The notes under the pieces are model-generated. The model saw nothing but the letters and a program-made list of their open reading frames with translations. It was not told the origin of the DNA and searched no databases. The position numbers were made by a program, and so were the translations under genes. From Xanthocytophaga sp031424975 (GTDB lineage: Bacteria > Bacteroidota > Bacteroidia > Cytophagales > 172606-1): a stretch of 13,743 bases of DNA. Shown here one piece after another: positions 13,675 to 13,743 of the stretch; position 1 is the stretch's first letter, and every line of letters starts with the position of its first letter. The stretch covers positions 1-13,743 of the forward strand of contig JANPIL010000292.1 of assembly GCA_031424975.1 (NCBI GenBank), in the 5' to 3' direction.

Positions 13675-13743
13675 AACCAACCGTATGTAATTGGTGTCAG
13701 AAAGAAGTACTTTGGCTGAATAGTATCTTTTGGAAACGTAAAA
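13671..13743 (+). CDS. Possible start of a CxxCQKE protein (partial)
   Basis: A TTG at 13671 overlaps the TGA of the preceding gene and opens a frame that reads LKPTVCNWCQKEVLWLNSIF and then WKRK to the window end. CNWCQKE resembles CALCQKE of the broken gene at 13162, so it may encode a related zinc-binding protein. There is no ATG in this frame, and the last 25 bases are a dispersed-element copy, so the reading frame may be only apparent. Confidence 0.3.
   Translation, partial: MKPTVCNWCQKEVLWLNSIFWKRK
13719..13743 (-). repeat. Dispersed element, copy 10 (reverse, cut by window end)
   Basis: AATAGTATCTTTTGGAAACG is followed by TAAAA at the window end. It lies 44 bases after the stop of the small charged protein. 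The AAACCCG end expected next is beyond the window. Confidence 0.65.

Noticed and set aside
1..13743. CRISPR array, tRNA, rRNA or integron integrase
   Set aside because: No regularly spaced direct repeats, no cloverleaf or rRNA-like sequence, and no tyrosine recombinase motifs in any listed reading frame.

Overview
The window reads as a chromosomal segment of a Bacteroidota bacterium. The evidence is a TonB-dependent receptor with an N-terminal carboxypeptidase-regulatory-like domain, a very large alpha-2-macroglobulin lipoprotein, an Rpn-family nuclease of the type common in this phylum, a TAnnTTTG-type -7 box (TACCTTTG at 9936), and starts without clear Shine-Dalgarno sequences. I cannot fix the genus. 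A Saprospiria, Chitinophagia or Cytophagia relative is a guess from style only.

Left part (1-10854, GC-rich, all genes on +): a three-helix membrane protein of unknown function (181-579), ribulose-phosphate 3-epimerase Rpe (692-1357), a TonB-dependent outer-membrane receptor (1500-3938), a 1829-residue alpha-2-macroglobulin-like lipoprotein with an intact CVEQ thioester motif (start re-set to 4228, end 9717), and an Rpn/PD-(D/E)XK nuclease (start re-set to 10018, end 10854). These look like separate transcription units separated by hairpins rather than one operon.

The strongest unexplained signal is a dispersed element of about 30 bp: GGGTTTGGC, about 11 bases containing a TTTTGnAAA run, then ATACTATTTT. 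I find about ten copies. Forward copies lie 36-47 bases before the starts at 181, 692 and 4228. Reverse copies lie on or just after gene ends at 1357, 3938, 9717, 10854 and 13674. One reverse/forward pair makes a near-perfect hairpin after the TonB gene, whose stop codon lies in the element, and two further copies appear inside reading frames. An unrelated GC-rich interspersed palindrome is inserted in frame in the TonB gene.

Right part (about 11066-13743): base composition falls sharply to AT-rich. A Tat-type amidase-signature enzyme (11149-12756) sits in what looks like an integron-type gene cassette. An 11-bp half-site TGTTAGCTGCC at 11068 is matched by its exact inverse GGCAGCTAACA at 12766. 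The latter opens a roughly 130-bp attC-like imperfect palindrome that begins 9 bases after the amidase stop. Next come a MITE-like element of 135 bp (12907-13041, inverted ends, AAT duplication), another large hairpin, a small two-CxxC zinc-ribbon-like gene broken by a 7-bp tandem duplication (13162-13336), a small charged hypothetical protein (13483-13674), and possibly the start of a second CxxCQKE protein running off the window. No integron integrase, tRNA, rRNA or CRISPR array is visible.
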